Below, one piece after another: positions 28,019 through 37,701 of a stretch of 64,000 nt of DNA. Source of the stretch: Clostridiaceae bacterium. GTDB lineage: Bacteria; Bacillota; Clostridia; Clostridiales; Clostridiaceae. The stretch covers positions 124,001-188,000 of the forward strand of contig CABIZX010000002.1 of NCBI GenBank assembly GCA_902363375.1, in the 5' to 3' direction. The stretch's first letter is position 1. Every line of letters begins with the position of its first letter. The notes beneath the pieces are model-generated. The model saw only the letters and a program-made list of their open reading frames with translations. It was not told the origin of the DNA and searched no databases. The translations under genes were made by a program, and so were the position numbers.

Positions 28019-28141
28019 GGAATTCATCCTGAATATTGATGCTTATAAGATATAATTAGTTTAACTATTTGTCGCATTGTGTTAAGATAAGAGAGTAGAT
28101 TAACTAAATAAAAAGGATTAACAGTAATGGAGGGGTATGAG

Positions 28142-29005
28142 GTGAAGGTTAGAAAGGCTATAATCCCAGCTGCAGGTTTAGGAACTAGATTCTTACCGGC
28201 TACAAAAGCTGTGCCTAAGGAAATGATTCCTATTGTAGATAGACCGACTATAGAATATATAGTAGAGGAAGCTGTAGCTTCAGGTATAGAAGAAATACTT
28301 ATAATAACAGGTAGAAATAAGAAGGCTATAGAAGACCATTTTGATAGAGCCATCGAATTAGAAATGAATCTTGAAAGAGATGGGAAGAAAGAGCTTTTAG
28401 AGCTTGTAGATAAATCTACCAACATGGCCAATATTCATTATATTAGACAAAAAAATCCGAAGGGATTAGGGCATGCTATAAGTTGTGCCAAAGCTTTTGT
28501 AGGGAATGAACCATTTGCAGTTATGCTAGGTGATGATGTAGTAGATAGTGAAGTTCCTTGTTTAAAACAATTAATGGATGCTTATGATAAGCATGGTACT
28601 TCAATTCTTGGAGTTCAAGAGGTATCAAGGGAAAATGTAAATAAGTATGGAATTGTTAAAGGCAAGAAAGTTAGTGATAGAGAGTATATAGTTGAAGATT
28701 TAGTGGAAAAGCCAAAGGTTGAAGAGGCTCCATCTAATGTGGCTATTTTAGGTAGGTATATTATAACTCCAGAGATATTTGATATATTAGAGAATACTAA
28801 ACCGGGAAAAGGAAATGAAATACAATTAACAGATGGTCTAAAAACTTTAATAGAGAAGCAAAGCATGCATGCTTATATCTTTGAAGGTAGACGATATGAT
28901 GTTGGTGATAAGTTAGGATTTTTGGAAGCAACAGTAGAGTTTGCGTTAAAAAGAGATGATTTAAAGAATGAATTTAAAAAATTCTTGAAAGACAAATCTA
29001 TTTAA
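28142..29005 (+). CDS. galU: UTP--glucose-1-phosphate uridylyltransferase
   Basis: GalU makes UDP-glucose from UTP and glucose-1-phosphate, feeding glycolipid, teichoic acid or polysaccharide synthesis. The nucleotide-binding signature [19 protein letters not shown] opens the protein, with MLGDDV and VEDLVEKP later on; about 287 residues is normal. A GTG at 28142, six bases after GGAGGGG, is the best start; an in-frame ATG at 28127 would place that site inside the gene. No galE, galT or pgm lies beside it. Confidence 0.93.
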   Translation: MKVRKAIIPAAGLGTRFLPATKAVPKEMIPIVDRPTIEYIVEEAVASGIEEILIITGRNKKAIEDHFDRAIELEMNLERDGKKELLELVDKSTNMANIHYIRQKNPKGLGHAISCAKAFVGNEPFAVMLGDDVVDSEVPCLKQLMDAYDKHGTSILGVQEVSRENVNKYGIVKGKKVSDREYIVEDLVEKPKVEEAPSNVAILGRYIITPEIFDILENTKPGKGNEIQLTDGLKTLIEKQSMHAYIFEGRRYDVGDKLGFLEATVEFALKRDDLKNEFKKFLKDKSI

Positions 29006-29033
29006 ATGATTATATAACTAAATAATTGAAAAT

Positions 29034-29078
29034 AAAAACTGGTAAAAAAATCTAGGAGATTATACCAGTTTTTATTTT
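29034..29078 (+). terminator. Terminator of galU
   Basis: AAAACTGGTA (29035-29044) pairs with TACCAGTTTT (29063-29072), followed by TATTTT. Confidence 0.8.
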
Positions 29079-29250
29079 GTATATCAAATTTTATTGTTTT
29101 TGCTCAGAAGAAACATGTGGATTTATTTTAACTATACATGTAAAAAAAAAATGTAGAATAATAGTAGAAAATTGTAGTAAAAAAAATATTGATTTTAGTG
29201 TAAAATAATTAAGTGGTGCATAGAGTAACGTTAAAAGTGGAGGATAAACA

Positions 29251-31290
29251 ATGGAGTTTGAAAATAAGTCAGATTTGGAGTTTTATAACAACATTTCGGA
29301 ACCTATTATAGCTATAGATGTTGATAATAAAATTAAATACTGCAATGAAGGTGCATTAGAATTTTTAGGAGTTCAAAATATGGATTCTATTGAAAGTTCA
29401 GATATAAATACTATGATAAAGTTTTCTACATTCCGAAATGAGACATTTAATCTGAGAAGTTTTATCAAAAGTAGTAAAGATAAAAGGTTAAGGTTAAGTA
29501 TAGATACTAGAATATATAAAGATATAGAAATAGAGTTAGTTGTTAAAAGTATAAAAGTTGAAAATAATGATGGTGCACTATTGTTGTTAAAGACTATTGC
29601 AAGTAAGAATCTCCATTTTAAATCAATAGATAATAATGCAACTACCACTAAATTAGAAGAAAATGAGGAATTTAAATATATTGTAGTGGATAAATATGAG
29701 GATGAAGATTTTATATCAACTCAAAAAATAGATCTAAATATAAATTTTTATAAGGCTATTTTTGCTACAAGTACAACTGGGATTATAATTGAAAAAGATA
29801 ATAAAATTAATTATATAAATAAAGTTGCTATAGATATAATAGGAGAACCTAAGGATAATGTGTTTTTAGGTAAAAATATTTTTGATATAGTTAAACTAGA
29901 ATCAGTACAGTATAATGATGAATTTCTAAAAAAACAATATTCTAAATATAACTCTAGTCTAAATATAATAGAAAGAAAATTTACTAGAGAAGATGGTAGT
30001 ATAGTATACTGTGAGATGACACCAATGTGCTTTGTAAATGATGATAATATTTATTCTATATTTTTAATTAGAGATATAACGAGAAGGATAAAGGTGGAAG
30101 AAGCTGTAATAAAGAATAGGGATAACTATGTAGAGTTGCTTAAGCTTTTACCTTTTGGTATGGTAATATATTCTGATAATAAATTCGAAATAGGTAATAA
30201 AGCTTTAGTAAATATATTAGGTTTAGATGATATAAGTGATTTAAGTGATTTACAATATACAAATTTAGTAGAAGAAGAATATAGAGATTTAATTAAAGAG
30301 ATGTATTTTGATGCTCAATTTAGGGGGAGAGCTACAGAGTTTAAAGAGGCTAAAGCAAGAAAGTTAGATGGGACTCTGGTAGAGGTTGAGATTGCAAGTT
30401 TTGGAATAAACTTTACTTATGGAAGATCTGTAGTATTTTTCATTCAAGAAGTTACAGAACGTAAAAAAGCTCAATTAAATAAGGTTAAATTAGAACAAGC
30501 TATAAAATATGATAAATTAAAAACTGAATTTATATCGAATATGTCTCATGAATTGAAAACTCCATTAAATATAATTTTAAGTACTGTACAAGTATTACAA
30601 TATAATTATAAAGACAAAGATGATGAGCAATTAGATAGATATCTTGATTTAATGAAAGTAAATAGTTATAGGTTATTAAGACTTATAAATAATTTAATAG
30701 ATGTTACAAGAATTGATGTAGGTAACTTAAAAATGAACTTCGGGAATTATGATATAGTTGCTATAGTGGAAGATATAACAATGGCGGCCGTGGAATATGT
30801 TGAAAGCAAAGGTATGGTTTTAATATTTGATACTGATGTTGAAGAGAAGATTATAGGAATTGATAGAGAGAACATAGAAAGAATAGTTCTAAATCTTTTA
30901 TCTAATGCAGTTAAATTCTCTAAAGATAATGGAACTATTATGGTGTCAATTCATGACTTAGGGGACAAGGTTCAAATTTCAGTAAAGGATAATGGTATAG
31001 GAATACCTGAAGAACTTCAAGAAAAGATATTTGATAGATTTGTTCAAGGGGAAGATTTATTTACTAGGTCCCATGAAGGTAGTGGTATAGGTCTATCCTT
31101 AGTAAAATCTATAGTTGAAAATCATGGAGGAAAGATATATGCAAAGAGTGTTGTTGATGGTGGAAGTGAATTCATTGTGGAACTTCCTAATATACTCTCA
31201 AAGAATCAATTCTGCTCAACAAACGTATATCATGCGGACAAATACAATTTGGAAAGAATAAAAATAGAGTTTTCAGATATATATAAATAA
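29251..31290 (+). CDS. Multi-PAS cytoplasmic sensor histidine kinase
   Basis: The protein has 679 residues and no membrane segments. Three PAS-like domains come first (about residues 5-100, 165-280 and 285-405; the second ends in FLIRDITRRIKVEE and the third in FIQEVTERKKAQ). A HisKA domain follows with the phosphorylated H433 in SNMSHELKTPLN, then an ATPase domain with NLLSNAVKFS (N box), DNGIGIP (G1) and GSGIGLSLVKSI (G2). It should autophosphorylate in response to a cytoplasmic signal, perhaps redox or a ligand bound by PAS. No response regulator is adjacent, so it is an orphan; many clostridial orphans of this type act on Spo0A, but that is inference. Confidence 0.92.
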   Translation: MEFENKSDLEFYNNISEPIIAIDVDNKIKYCNEGALEFLGVQNMDSIESSDINTMIKFSTFRNETFNLRSFIKSSKDKRLRLSIDTRIYKDIEIELVVKSIKVENNDGALLLLKTIASKNLHFKSIDNNATTTKLEENEEFKYIVVDKYEDEDFISTQKIDLNINFYKAIFATSTTGIIIEKDNKINYINKVAIDIIGEPKDNVFLGKNIFDIVKLESVQYNDEFLKKQYSKYNSSLNIIERKFTREDGSIVYCEMTPMCFVNDDNIYSIFLIRDITRRIKVEEAVIKNRDNYVELLKLLPFGMVIYSDNKFEIGNKALVNILGLDDISDLSDLQYTNLVEEEYRDLIKEMYFDAQFRGRATEFKEAKARKLDGTLVEVEIASFGINFTYGRSVVFFIQEVTERKKAQLNKVKLEQAIKYDKLKTEFISNMSHELKTPLNIILSTVQVLQYNYKDKDDEQLDRYLDLMKVNSYRLLRLINNLIDVTRIDVGNLKMNFGNYDIVAIVEDITMAAVEYVESKGMVLIFDTDVEEKIIGIDRENIERIVLNLLSNAVKFSKDNGTIMVSIHDLGDKVQISVKDNGIGIPEELQEKIFDRFVQGEDLFTRSHEGSGIGLSLVKSIVENHGGKIYAKSVVDGGSEFIVELPNILSKNQFCSTNVYHADKYNLERIKIEFSDIYK

Positions 31291-31352
31291 ATTATAAAAT
31301 AAAAACACATATATATGTTTAAAGATTTGAAAATATAATAATTATATTGTAC

Positions 31353-31389
31353 TAAATACTATTGAAAATTTTATTCAATAGTATTTTTG
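31353..31389 (+). terminator. Terminator of the histidine kinase gene
   Basis: AAATACTATTGAA (31354-31366) pairs with TTCAATAGTATTT (31374-31386), followed by TTG. Confidence 0.8.
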
Positions 31390-31493
31390 TATGGGGATTA
31401 AAAGTAAATTTAATATATTCATAGATTATATGTTTAAAAAATATATTCATGGGTAAAATTACAAAAAATGATATGTTTTTTTGGAGGTATATG

Positions 31494-31835
31494 ATGAATA
31501 GAATAGTTTTAGTTGGTAGATTAACACGAGACCCAGAAATTAAAGTTTTTGAAGATAGTAGCAAGGTTTTTACTAGATTGGTTTTGGCTGTGGATAGACC
31601 TTATAAAACTGCATCAGGAGAAAAACATGTGGATTTCATTCCGGTAGTATTAAGAGGGAAAAAGGCAGAAATTGTTAATGAATACTTAGTTAAAGGAAGT
31701 GTTATTAGCGTTACTGGAAGGCTTCAAAGCAGACATTATGAAAATGAAGATGGACAGAAAAAATACATATCAGAGGTTATTGCAGATGAATTTCAGTTCA
31801 TGAATACTAAAAAGCCTAAAGAAGAAATTGGTTAA
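31494..31835 (+). CDS. ssb: Single-stranded DNA-binding protein, second copy type
   Basis: The 113-residue OB-fold protein starts MNRIVLVGRLTRDPEIKVFE and has FTRLVLAVDRPYK and HVDFIPVVLRGKKAE, the SSB pattern. It lacks the long flexible tail and the acidic DDDLPF-type end that SsbA uses to bind partners; it ends TKKPKEEIG. It stands alone rather than between rpsF and rpsR, so it is probably an accessory SSB (SsbB-like, as used in transformation) rather than the replicative one. The second of two adjacent ATGs is six bases after GGAGG and is chosen as start. Confidence 0.88.
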   Translation: MNRIVLVGRLTRDPEIKVFEDSSKVFTRLVLAVDRPYKTASGEKHVDFIPVVLRGKKAEIVNEYLVKGSVISVTGRLQSRHYENEDGQKKYISEVIADEFQFMNTKKPKEEIG

Positions 31836-32142
31836 ATCCACATGATTTTAATTACAAAATTACTAAATTCCATAGATTACGGACAATTAAAATATTTTAA
31901 TGAAAAAAGGTTACCTATTATAGAAATATTATAGGTAATTTTTTTATTAATAATAACTTAAAAGTTATTTGGAAAAGAGAGAAATTCTATTTTAGTATAT
32001 TAAAAATATTTGGATAGTAGCTGGAATAGGAGTATAATAAATTCATAAGAAAGAATTTTAATATTACATAATTTTATACTAAATTATATGATATTAGGCT
32101 ATTGATTAAGCTCATAAAACTATAAGGGTAAAGGGGATTATT
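31836..32142. other. 307-base intergenic region
   Basis: Apart from the terminator at 31908-31946 I see no gene or conserved RNA. The AT-rich remainder presumably holds the promoter of the moxR group. Confidence 0.5.
31908..31946 (+). terminator. Terminator of ssb
   Basis: TTACCTATTATA and TATTATAGGTAA form a stem followed by TTTTTTTATT. Confidence 0.9.
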
Positions 32143-33093
32143 ATGGAAATTGAAAGATTTAAGGCGTTTAGAGACAAAACAAAGGATAATATATCTAAGG
32201 TTATAATTGGAAAGGAAAATATAATTGATAAAATAATTGTATCATTTATAACTTCAGGACATGTATTACTAGAAGATGTTCCTGGACTTGGTAAAACCAA
32301 ATTATGTAAGACATTATCAAAGACCATGAATTGTAGCTTTAAGAGAATTCAATTTACACCAGACTTATTACCTTCAGATTTAACAGGAATATATTTTTAT
32401 AATCAACAATTAAAAGAATTTGAGTTCAGGGAGGGTCCGCTACTAAGTCAAATCGTTTTAGCAGATGAAATAAATAGGGCTACACCAAGAACTCAATCTG
32501 CATTACTTGAATGTATGGAAGAAAGACAGATAACTGTAGAAGGAAATACTATAAAGTTAAATAAACCATTTTTTGTTATAGCCACTCAAAATCCAGTAGA
32601 ACAATTTGGAACATTTCCTCTACCAGAAGCTCAGTTAGATAGATTTTTTATGAGGTTATCAATGGGATATCCAAGCTATGATGAAGAAATTAGAATGATG
32701 GACAGGTTTATAGAAGAAGATCCACTGGATTCTTTAGAGTCTGCTATAACTATGGAAGAGATAAATTATGTTCAGAGTAATTATAGCAAAGTGCATGTTA
32801 GTGAAGAGATAAGAAGGTATATAGTGGATTTAGTTAATGCTACTAGAACTAATAGTGAAATAGAGTTAGGGTGCAGTCCTAGAGCTACATTAAATCTGAT
32901 GAAAGGGTGTCAAGCCTTGGCTGCTATTAGAGAAAGAGATTATGTGATTTTAGAGGATGTAAAAGAACTTGCAGTACCTATAATGAGTCATAGAATTATT
33001 CTTAAAAGTGAAATAAATAGTGGTAGTGAAAAGAGTGAAAAAGTTATACAAGATATTCTTGCCACTGTTGAAACTCCGATAGATAGACAGTAG
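32143..33093 (+). CDS. MoxR-family AAA+ ATPase
   Basis: This 316-residue protein has the Walker A EDVPGLGKTKL, Walker B VLADEINRATPRTQ and sensor ATQNPVEQFGTFPLPEAQLDRF typical of MoxR. Such ATPases act as chaperones that activate or assemble partner complexes in the cytoplasm. It is the first gene of a three-gene set with a DUF58 protein and a DUF4129-like membrane protein, with gaps of 9 and -1 bases, the standard MoxR-DUF58 arrangement. Confidence 0.94.
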   Translation: MEIERFKAFRDKTKDNISKVIIGKENIIDKIIVSFITSGHVLLEDVPGLGKTKLCKTLSKTMNCSFKRIQFTPDLLPSDLTGIYFYNQQLKEFEFREGPLLSQIVLADEINRATPRTQSALLECMEERQITVEGNTIKLNKPFFVIATQNPVEQFGTFPLPEAQLDRFFMRLSMGYPSYDEEIRMMDRFIEEDPLDSLESAITMEEINYVQSNYSKVHVSEEIRRYIVDLVNATRTNSEIELGCSPRATLNLMKGCQALAAIRERDYVILEDVKELAVPIMSHRIILKSEINSGSEKSEKVIQDILATVETPIDRQ

Positions 33094-33102
33094 AGGTGTA
33101 CT

Positions 33103-34230
33103 ATGATATTTCAAATATTTTTTGTTGCATTAATAGTAATTATACTCGTAAGCATAGTAAATCTTGTTACTGAAAAAGGGTACAATAACTTAAAGGTGTA
33201 TAGAGAAATAAAACCAGATAGGGTAACTGTAGGTGAAGAGTTTACAATAACTATGAAGGTAGAAAACAATAAAAGAATGCCGGTTTTGTTTTTAGTTGTA
33301 GAGGAAAGACTTCCTTCTGAATTAAGATTTATTGGAGAAGTTTCTACTTATAAATGCGGGAATGACAATTGGCATATTTGTAAGTATGTAATGGGAAAAT
33401 TTCAAAGAAAGAGTAGAACATATACCTTAGTAGGAGATAAAAGGGGAGCCTATATAATAAAGTGTATGAATATTTTGATAGGCGATGTACTTGGGCTAGA
33501 TATTAAGAGTAGAGAACAAAATGATTATATAGAAGTTTTAATCTACCCTAAGGTAAAATCTATTGGAAACTTTAGATTTGATGTGACAAATTTTTTAGGC
33601 AATAATACCGTAAGAAGATGGATACATAAGGATCCACTCTATATAAAAGGTATTAGAGAGTATAACGTTGAAGATAGAATGAAGGATATTCATTGGAAAA
33701 CTTCTTTAAAGGCTAATAAACTTATGGTTAAAGATTATGATTATACTTCAGAACAACAGATGGTTATAATTTTAAATACACAATGTGGAGATCCATGCTG
33801 TAATTATATAAATGAAGAACTTTTGGAAACATCTATAGATATTGCCGTTGCACTAGCTGCAAAGGCATCTAAGGAAAGCATTCCAACAGGAATTTGGAGC
33901 AATGCGCATTTAATTTATTGTAATGAAAATTCAGTAAATGAGATTCAACCTAGTACAGGAAATTTTAATAAAATATTAGAATTTTGTACTAGAATATACC
34001 TAGCTGTAAAGTATGAGCTGAATAAATATTTAAAAAGTAGAATGCCTTACTTTGATAAGGATTGTACTTATGTATTAATTACAGCTTATTTAAACGAAAA
34101 AGATATAAATATTTTAAATACTCTAGTTGCAAAGGGGTATAAAATAAAGATCATTGATGTGTCTGGAAGTAATAGAATTGAAAACATAAGGGGGATTGAT
34201 AAAATTTCATATAGGGGGGAGATGAAGTAA
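33103..34230 (+). CDS. DUF58 protein (VWA-like)
   Basis: The 375-residue protein begins with a hydrophobic membrane helix, has a beta-rich segment (about 30-130), and then the conserved DUF58 core GIREYNVEDRMKDIHWKTS and NKLMVKDYDYTSEQ. DUF58 proteins are almost always encoded beside MoxR ATPases and look like von Willebrand A-fold partners. The function is not established. Its stop overlaps the start of the next gene by one base. Confidence 0.9.
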   Translation: MIFQIFFVALIVIILVSIVNLVTEKGYNNLKVYREIKPDRVTVGEEFTITMKVENNKRMPVLFLVVEERLPSELRFIGEVSTYKCGNDNWHICKYVMGKFQRKSRTYTLVGDKRGAYIIKCMNILIGDVLGLDIKSREQNDYIEVLIYPKVKSIGNFRFDVTNFLGNNTVRRWIHKDPLYIKGIREYNVEDRMKDIHWKTSLKANKLMVKDYDYTSEQQMVIILNTQCGDPCCNYINEELLETSIDIAVALAAKASKESIPTGIWSNAHLIYCNENSVNEIQPSTGNFNKILEFCTRIYLAVKYELNKYLKSRMPYFDKDCTYVLITAYLNEKDINILNTLVAKGYKIKIIDVSGSNRIENIRGIDKISYRGEMK

Positions 34231-35492
34231 TGAGTTGGTCTGAGCAAGTTAGACTTTATTATGATATAACTTTTAGCATGTTAATGTCTATTATTTGGAC
34301 AATAGCAACAGCTATAGTATTCTTTAAAGATATGAATTTTTCTATATTTGTTTTTATTCTTATTACAGTATTGATTAGTAAATATTTATTAGAAAAAGGA
34401 AAGAAAATAAATTTTTCTATAATAGTAGCTTTAATACCTGCTATTATTTATGAAATATTTAGTCAAGAAATAATGATTGCTATTTTAGACCTGATGTTTA
34501 TAGTAATTATTAGCTCAATCTTAATTAAAGAAATAAATGAGAATATAAATTATGACAGGTATAAAAATATTTTAGTAAAAGGAGTATCTTATATTTTTAT
34601 AGCAGCGGTAGTTTGTGGAATTATTAAACCTCAGTATGCTAATTTTGTATTTAGAGGTTCAGTTATATACCTAATACTACTGGTTATAACTATGAGAGAA
34701 GCCATGGGCTATTGTTATAATATAAAAAGTTCAAAAGTTAATAAGGGTATAAATTTATCATTAGTAATAGTGGCACTATTAACTACACAAAATTTTTTTT
34801 ACAATATATGTGTTAGAATAGTTAAATTGTTACATAGTGGGTTCAACTTTATTATGGAATTAATAATAGACATAATAACGAAAATTATAGAATATCCAAT
34901 GATGTGGGCTATAAATGCTCTAAATAAATTATTTGCAGAAAGAGGAGCAGATATAGAAAGCATTATTCTAAATTTACGTAATAATACTCAAAACCCATCT
35001 AAGTTTAATAAAGTTAATATGGAGACTGTAAAGGCTAGCCCAGTATTTATATTTATTATGAAAACTATACTAATGATAGTATTAATATTGATTATCATAA
35101 AGATAGTGAAAAAAATACTGGACGGAACTAACTTTAATGAAGGTAAGGGATATGTAGAGGTAGTTGAAGATATTGAACAAAAAGATCCTAGTTATAGAAA
35201 GTTTATAAATAAAATAAAGAAAGTTTTTAGAAAAAAAGGTACTCCTAAAGAAGAGGTTTTATATAAATATAGTGAATTTGTTGAGGTAGCTGATAAAAGA
35301 GAGATTTTTAAAACTTATATGACACCAAAACAACTAGGTAATATCGTTAAAATAAAAGTGGATAACTGTAATGAAGTTGATGAGGTTACTAACATATACA
35401 ATGAAGCAAAATTTTCCACACATATTATAAACAGAGAATATGCACAAAAAGTGGAAAAGTATGTGGATAATATTAATAAAAAGATTAAATAA
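34230..35492 (+). CDS. Multi-pass membrane protein with DUF4129-like tail
   Basis: The 420-residue protein has about six N-terminal membrane segments (to residue about 205), a loop, another helix (about 270-292) and a cytoplasmic tail whose end, YMTPKQLGNI plus VTNIYNEAKFS, fits DUF4129. In the usual MoxR-DUF58 operons the third protein has a transglutaminase-like domain between the membrane part and DUF4129. Here there is no room for it and no Cys-His-Asp triad: the extracytoplasmic loop is only about 60 residues. It appears to be the scaffold without the enzyme. Confidence 0.75.
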   Translation: MSWSEQVRLYYDITFSMLMSIIWTIATAIVFFKDMNFSIFVFILITVLISKYLLEKGKKINFSIIVALIPAIIYEIFSQEIMIAILDLMFIVIISSILIKEINENINYDRYKNILVKGVSYIFIAAVVCGIIKPQYANFVFRGSVIYLILLVITMREAMGYCYNIKSSKVNKGINLSLVIVALLTTQNFFYNICVRIVKLLHSGFNFIMELIIDIITKIIEYPMMWAINALNKLFAERGADIESIILNLRNNTQNPSKFNKVNMETVKASPVFIFIMKTILMIVLILIIIKIVKKILDGTNFNEGKGYVEVVEDIEQKDPSYRKFINKIKKVFRKKGTPKEEVLYKYSEFVEVADKREIFKTYMTPKQLGNIVKIKVDNCNEVDEVTNIYNEAKFSTHIINREYAQKVEKYVDNINKKIK

Positions 35493-35623
35493 TGTAAATA
35501 AAAAATAAATCTACAATTAAAGACAAGAAAACTCACAGAGTATTAACATTTTATCCACTAATATATTAACAGTAACAAATCTTCATGTATAATTGTAAAG
35601 AAAAAGGAATTTTGTGAAATAAG

Positions 35624-35733
35624 GTGTAAATTTTAAGGGGGAATATATTATTGTTACCTACAAGAATTTACACATTATTTTTTTGTATAGTGATACAATT
35701 TCTTTAGGCAATAAAATCAAAAATTTTATTGCC
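35624..35733 (+). promoter_or_regulatory. Leader with two hairpins and possible leader peptide before the DUF6514-like gene
   Basis: GTGTAAATT (35624-35632) can pair with AATTTACAC (35665-35673), which is followed by a T-run (35678-35684), so it resembles a long-loop terminator. The loop contains AAGGGGG and, nine bases later, TTG at 35651, which opens an 18-codon frame (LLPTRIYTLFFCIVIQFL) ending at 35707. Directly there begins an 11-bp hairpin GGCAATAAAAT/ATTTTATTGCC (35707-35717 with 35723-35733). This suggests attenuation or translational control but is unproven. Confidence 0.35.
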
Positions 35734-35766
35734 ATAATAGGTTTTACTTTATTTGGGGGTGCTTTT

Positions 35767-36114
35767 ATGATAATTGAGACATTAAAGTCTAACATAGTAT
35801 GTGAAGAAAATACTGTAGAATACACTTATAATTTAATTAAATCAGAATTAGAGATTAATAGAAATGGTGAAAGAAGGGTTATAGATGTATATGGTGTAGA
35901 AATAGAAAGCGAAGTGAAAAATAAAGATAAAAATGTAAATCAATACAAAGAGCATGTGAGTTGTATAACTCCTGATAAATATAAGGGAAGTAAACTGTTA
36001 GGATTATTAAGAAACAATGAGGTATCACCAGTACACCTTATAGATATTATAGAAGAGTATATAGAGGAATATTATGCTGATTTTGACAAAGCTGTACAAG
36101 CCATAGCGAATTAA
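35767..36114 (+). CDS. DUF6514-like protein
   Basis: The protein begins MIIETLKSNIVCEENTVEYT, followed by YNLIKSELEI and YGVEIES, and ends SPVHLIDIIEEYIEEYYADF. This matches the pattern I know for the clostridial DUF6514 family, which has no known function. ATG 35767 has GGGGGTG five bases upstream. A longer frame from a TTG at 35683 would add a hydrophobic stretch but has no ribosome-binding site, so I take the shorter form of 115 residues. No partner gene is adjacent. Confidence 0.65.
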   Translation: MIIETLKSNIVCEENTVEYTYNLIKSELEINRNGERRVIDVYGVEIESEVKNKDKNVNQYKEHVSCITPDKYKGSKLLGLLRNNEVSPVHLIDIIEEYIEEYYADFDKAVQAIAN

Positions 36115-36322
36115 TTTAAAATTCCTAGTGTATGTATAAGTATTTTATATAGTTAAACTTAATTAATAAAATAATTATAATATTACTATCACATATACTC
36201 ATGTATATAAAAGTTATAGTTGATATTAATCTGCTTGTTTATTAAAATTAAAGTTGTAAAAATATGTTTATGTTTACAATCAGATTATATATACTGTTTT
36301 CCTAAGATTAGGAGGTGAGATA

Positions 36323-36697
36323 GTGATAGTAGGCGTTGGAGTAGATATAGTTGAAATAAGACGCATAAAGGATATGCTAGACAAAAATAGTAAGTTTTTA
36401 GAAAAAATATTTACAGTTAAAGAAATTGAATACCTACAAACTAGAAATCTAAGACCTGAATATGTGGCAGGTAGATTTGCAGCTAAGGAAGCAGTTTCAA
36501 AAGCTTTAGGAACAGGGTTTAGAGGATTCAATTTCAAAGATATAATAATAGAGAGTACTACGCTTGGTAAACCTATAGTTACATTAGATGGTGGAGCGAG
36601 GGATATTTTAAATAAAAATGGGAATGCAGCTATTCATCTAAGCATTTCACATGGATGCGATAGTGCTATTGCTTATGCTGTTTTGGAGGTCATTTAA
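36323..36697 (+). CDS. acpS: Holo-[acyl-carrier-protein] synthase
   Basis: AcpS attaches the phosphopantetheine arm of CoA to acyl carrier protein, activating it for fatty acid synthesis. The 124-residue length is standard. The metal-binding GVGVDIVEIRRI and GRFAAKEAVSKALGTGF motifs are present, as is LSISHG. The start is a GTG with a near-perfect AGGAGGTGA upstream. The nnrD start lies one base after its stop, a common clostridial pairing. Confidence 0.96.
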   Translation: MIVGVGVDIVEIRRIKDMLDKNSKFLEKIFTVKEIEYLQTRNLRPEYVAGRFAAKEAVSKALGTGFRGFNFKDIIIESTTLGKPIVTLDGGARDILNKNGNAAIHLSISHGCDSAIAYAVLEVI

Positions 36698-36698
36698 T

Positions 36699-37601
36699 AT
36701 GGGGAATCCTTTTGATAAGTTAAAAAATAATAGATTAGGCTTTATAGGATTCAAACATAGGACTGTGCCACTAGACAAAAATATGATACAAGGCATATTA
36801 AAAAGTAGAGATGAAGATTCCTATAAGGGTGATTATGGACATGTATTTATAATAGCAGGTTCTATGGGGTTTTCAGGCGCAGCATATCTTACAACTCAGA
36901 GTGCTGTGAGAAGTGGTGCAGGCTTAGTGACTCTTTGTGTCCCTAAGGAAATACAAGAGATAATGAGCATAAAACTTAATGAAGCAATGACGATTAACTT
37001 TGAGCAAAGTGATAAAATTGGTAACATAATGGTTAAGTCTAACTGTATCGCTATGGGCCCAGGTATGGGAAACTCTAGATTAACTTTTAATGTGGTAAAA
37101 AGTATAGTTGAGAATGCTGAGTGTCCTATTGTAATTGATGCTGATGGAATAAATGCACTGCAAGGAAATCTTGAATTACTTCATAGCAAAAATAATAGTA
37201 TTATACTAACACCACATTATGGTGAAATGGCTAGATTGACAGGGCTATCTATTGATGAAATAAAAGAAAATAAGATAGAAGTGGCAAGAAAATTTGCCTA
37301 TGAATATGATGTGATAGTTTTATTGAAAGACCATAGAACCATAATAACTGATGGGACACAGGTTTTTGAAAATACTACAGGAAATAGTGCTATGGCGTCT
37401 GGAGGTATGGGGGACACTTTAACGGGAATTATAGCTTCGTTTATTGCCCAAGGATATGAACCTTTAGTAGCTACATATGTTGCAGCTTTTATACATGGGT
37501 ATTGTGGTGATCGGTTATCAGAGAATATGTTCTGTGTCAATGCTACTCATATTATAGAAGAACTACCTTTTGGAATAAAAGAAATTATGGAGAGTAATTG
37601 A
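36699..37601 (+). CDS. nnrD: NAD(P)H-hydrate dehydratase, stand-alone
   Basis: The 300-residue protein repairs hydrated NADH and NADPH using ADP or ATP. It has the ribokinase-like NnrD core: GHVFIIAGSMGFSGAAYL, SGAGLVTL, MGPGMG, DADGINAL and the catalytic NSAMASGGMGDTLTG. The epimerase half (NnrE) that precedes it in many bifunctional proteins is absent; the N terminus is only about 45 residues long before the core. Start ATG 36699 after GGAGG; a longer upstream frame overlaps acpS and is not used. Confidence 0.93.
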   Translation: MGNPFDKLKNNRLGFIGFKHRTVPLDKNMIQGILKSRDEDSYKGDYGHVFIIAGSMGFSGAAYLTTQSAVRSGAGLVTLCVPKEIQEIMSIKLNEAMTINFEQSDKIGNIMVKSNCIAMGPGMGNSRLTFNVVKSIVENAECPIVIDADGINALQGNLELLHSKNNSIILTPHYGEMARLTGLSIDEIKENKIEVARKFAYEYDVIVLLKDHRTIITDGTQVFENTTGNSAMASGGMGDTLTGIIASFIAQGYEPLVATYVAAFIHGYCGDRLSENMFCVNATHIIEELPFGIKEIMESN

Positions 37602-37701
37602 TACATAAAAAATCATCATTATTAATAATAAAATAAATGTGGTTATAGAGGAGGTATAACTATAATAAACATATAGTGTAGTAAATTAATTGGAGGAGTT
37701 T

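Noticed and set aside
35683..35766. N-terminal extension of the DUF6514-like protein
   Set aside because: The TTG at 35683 has no ribosome-binding site and the region is occupied by hairpins; the ATG at 35767 has a good site.
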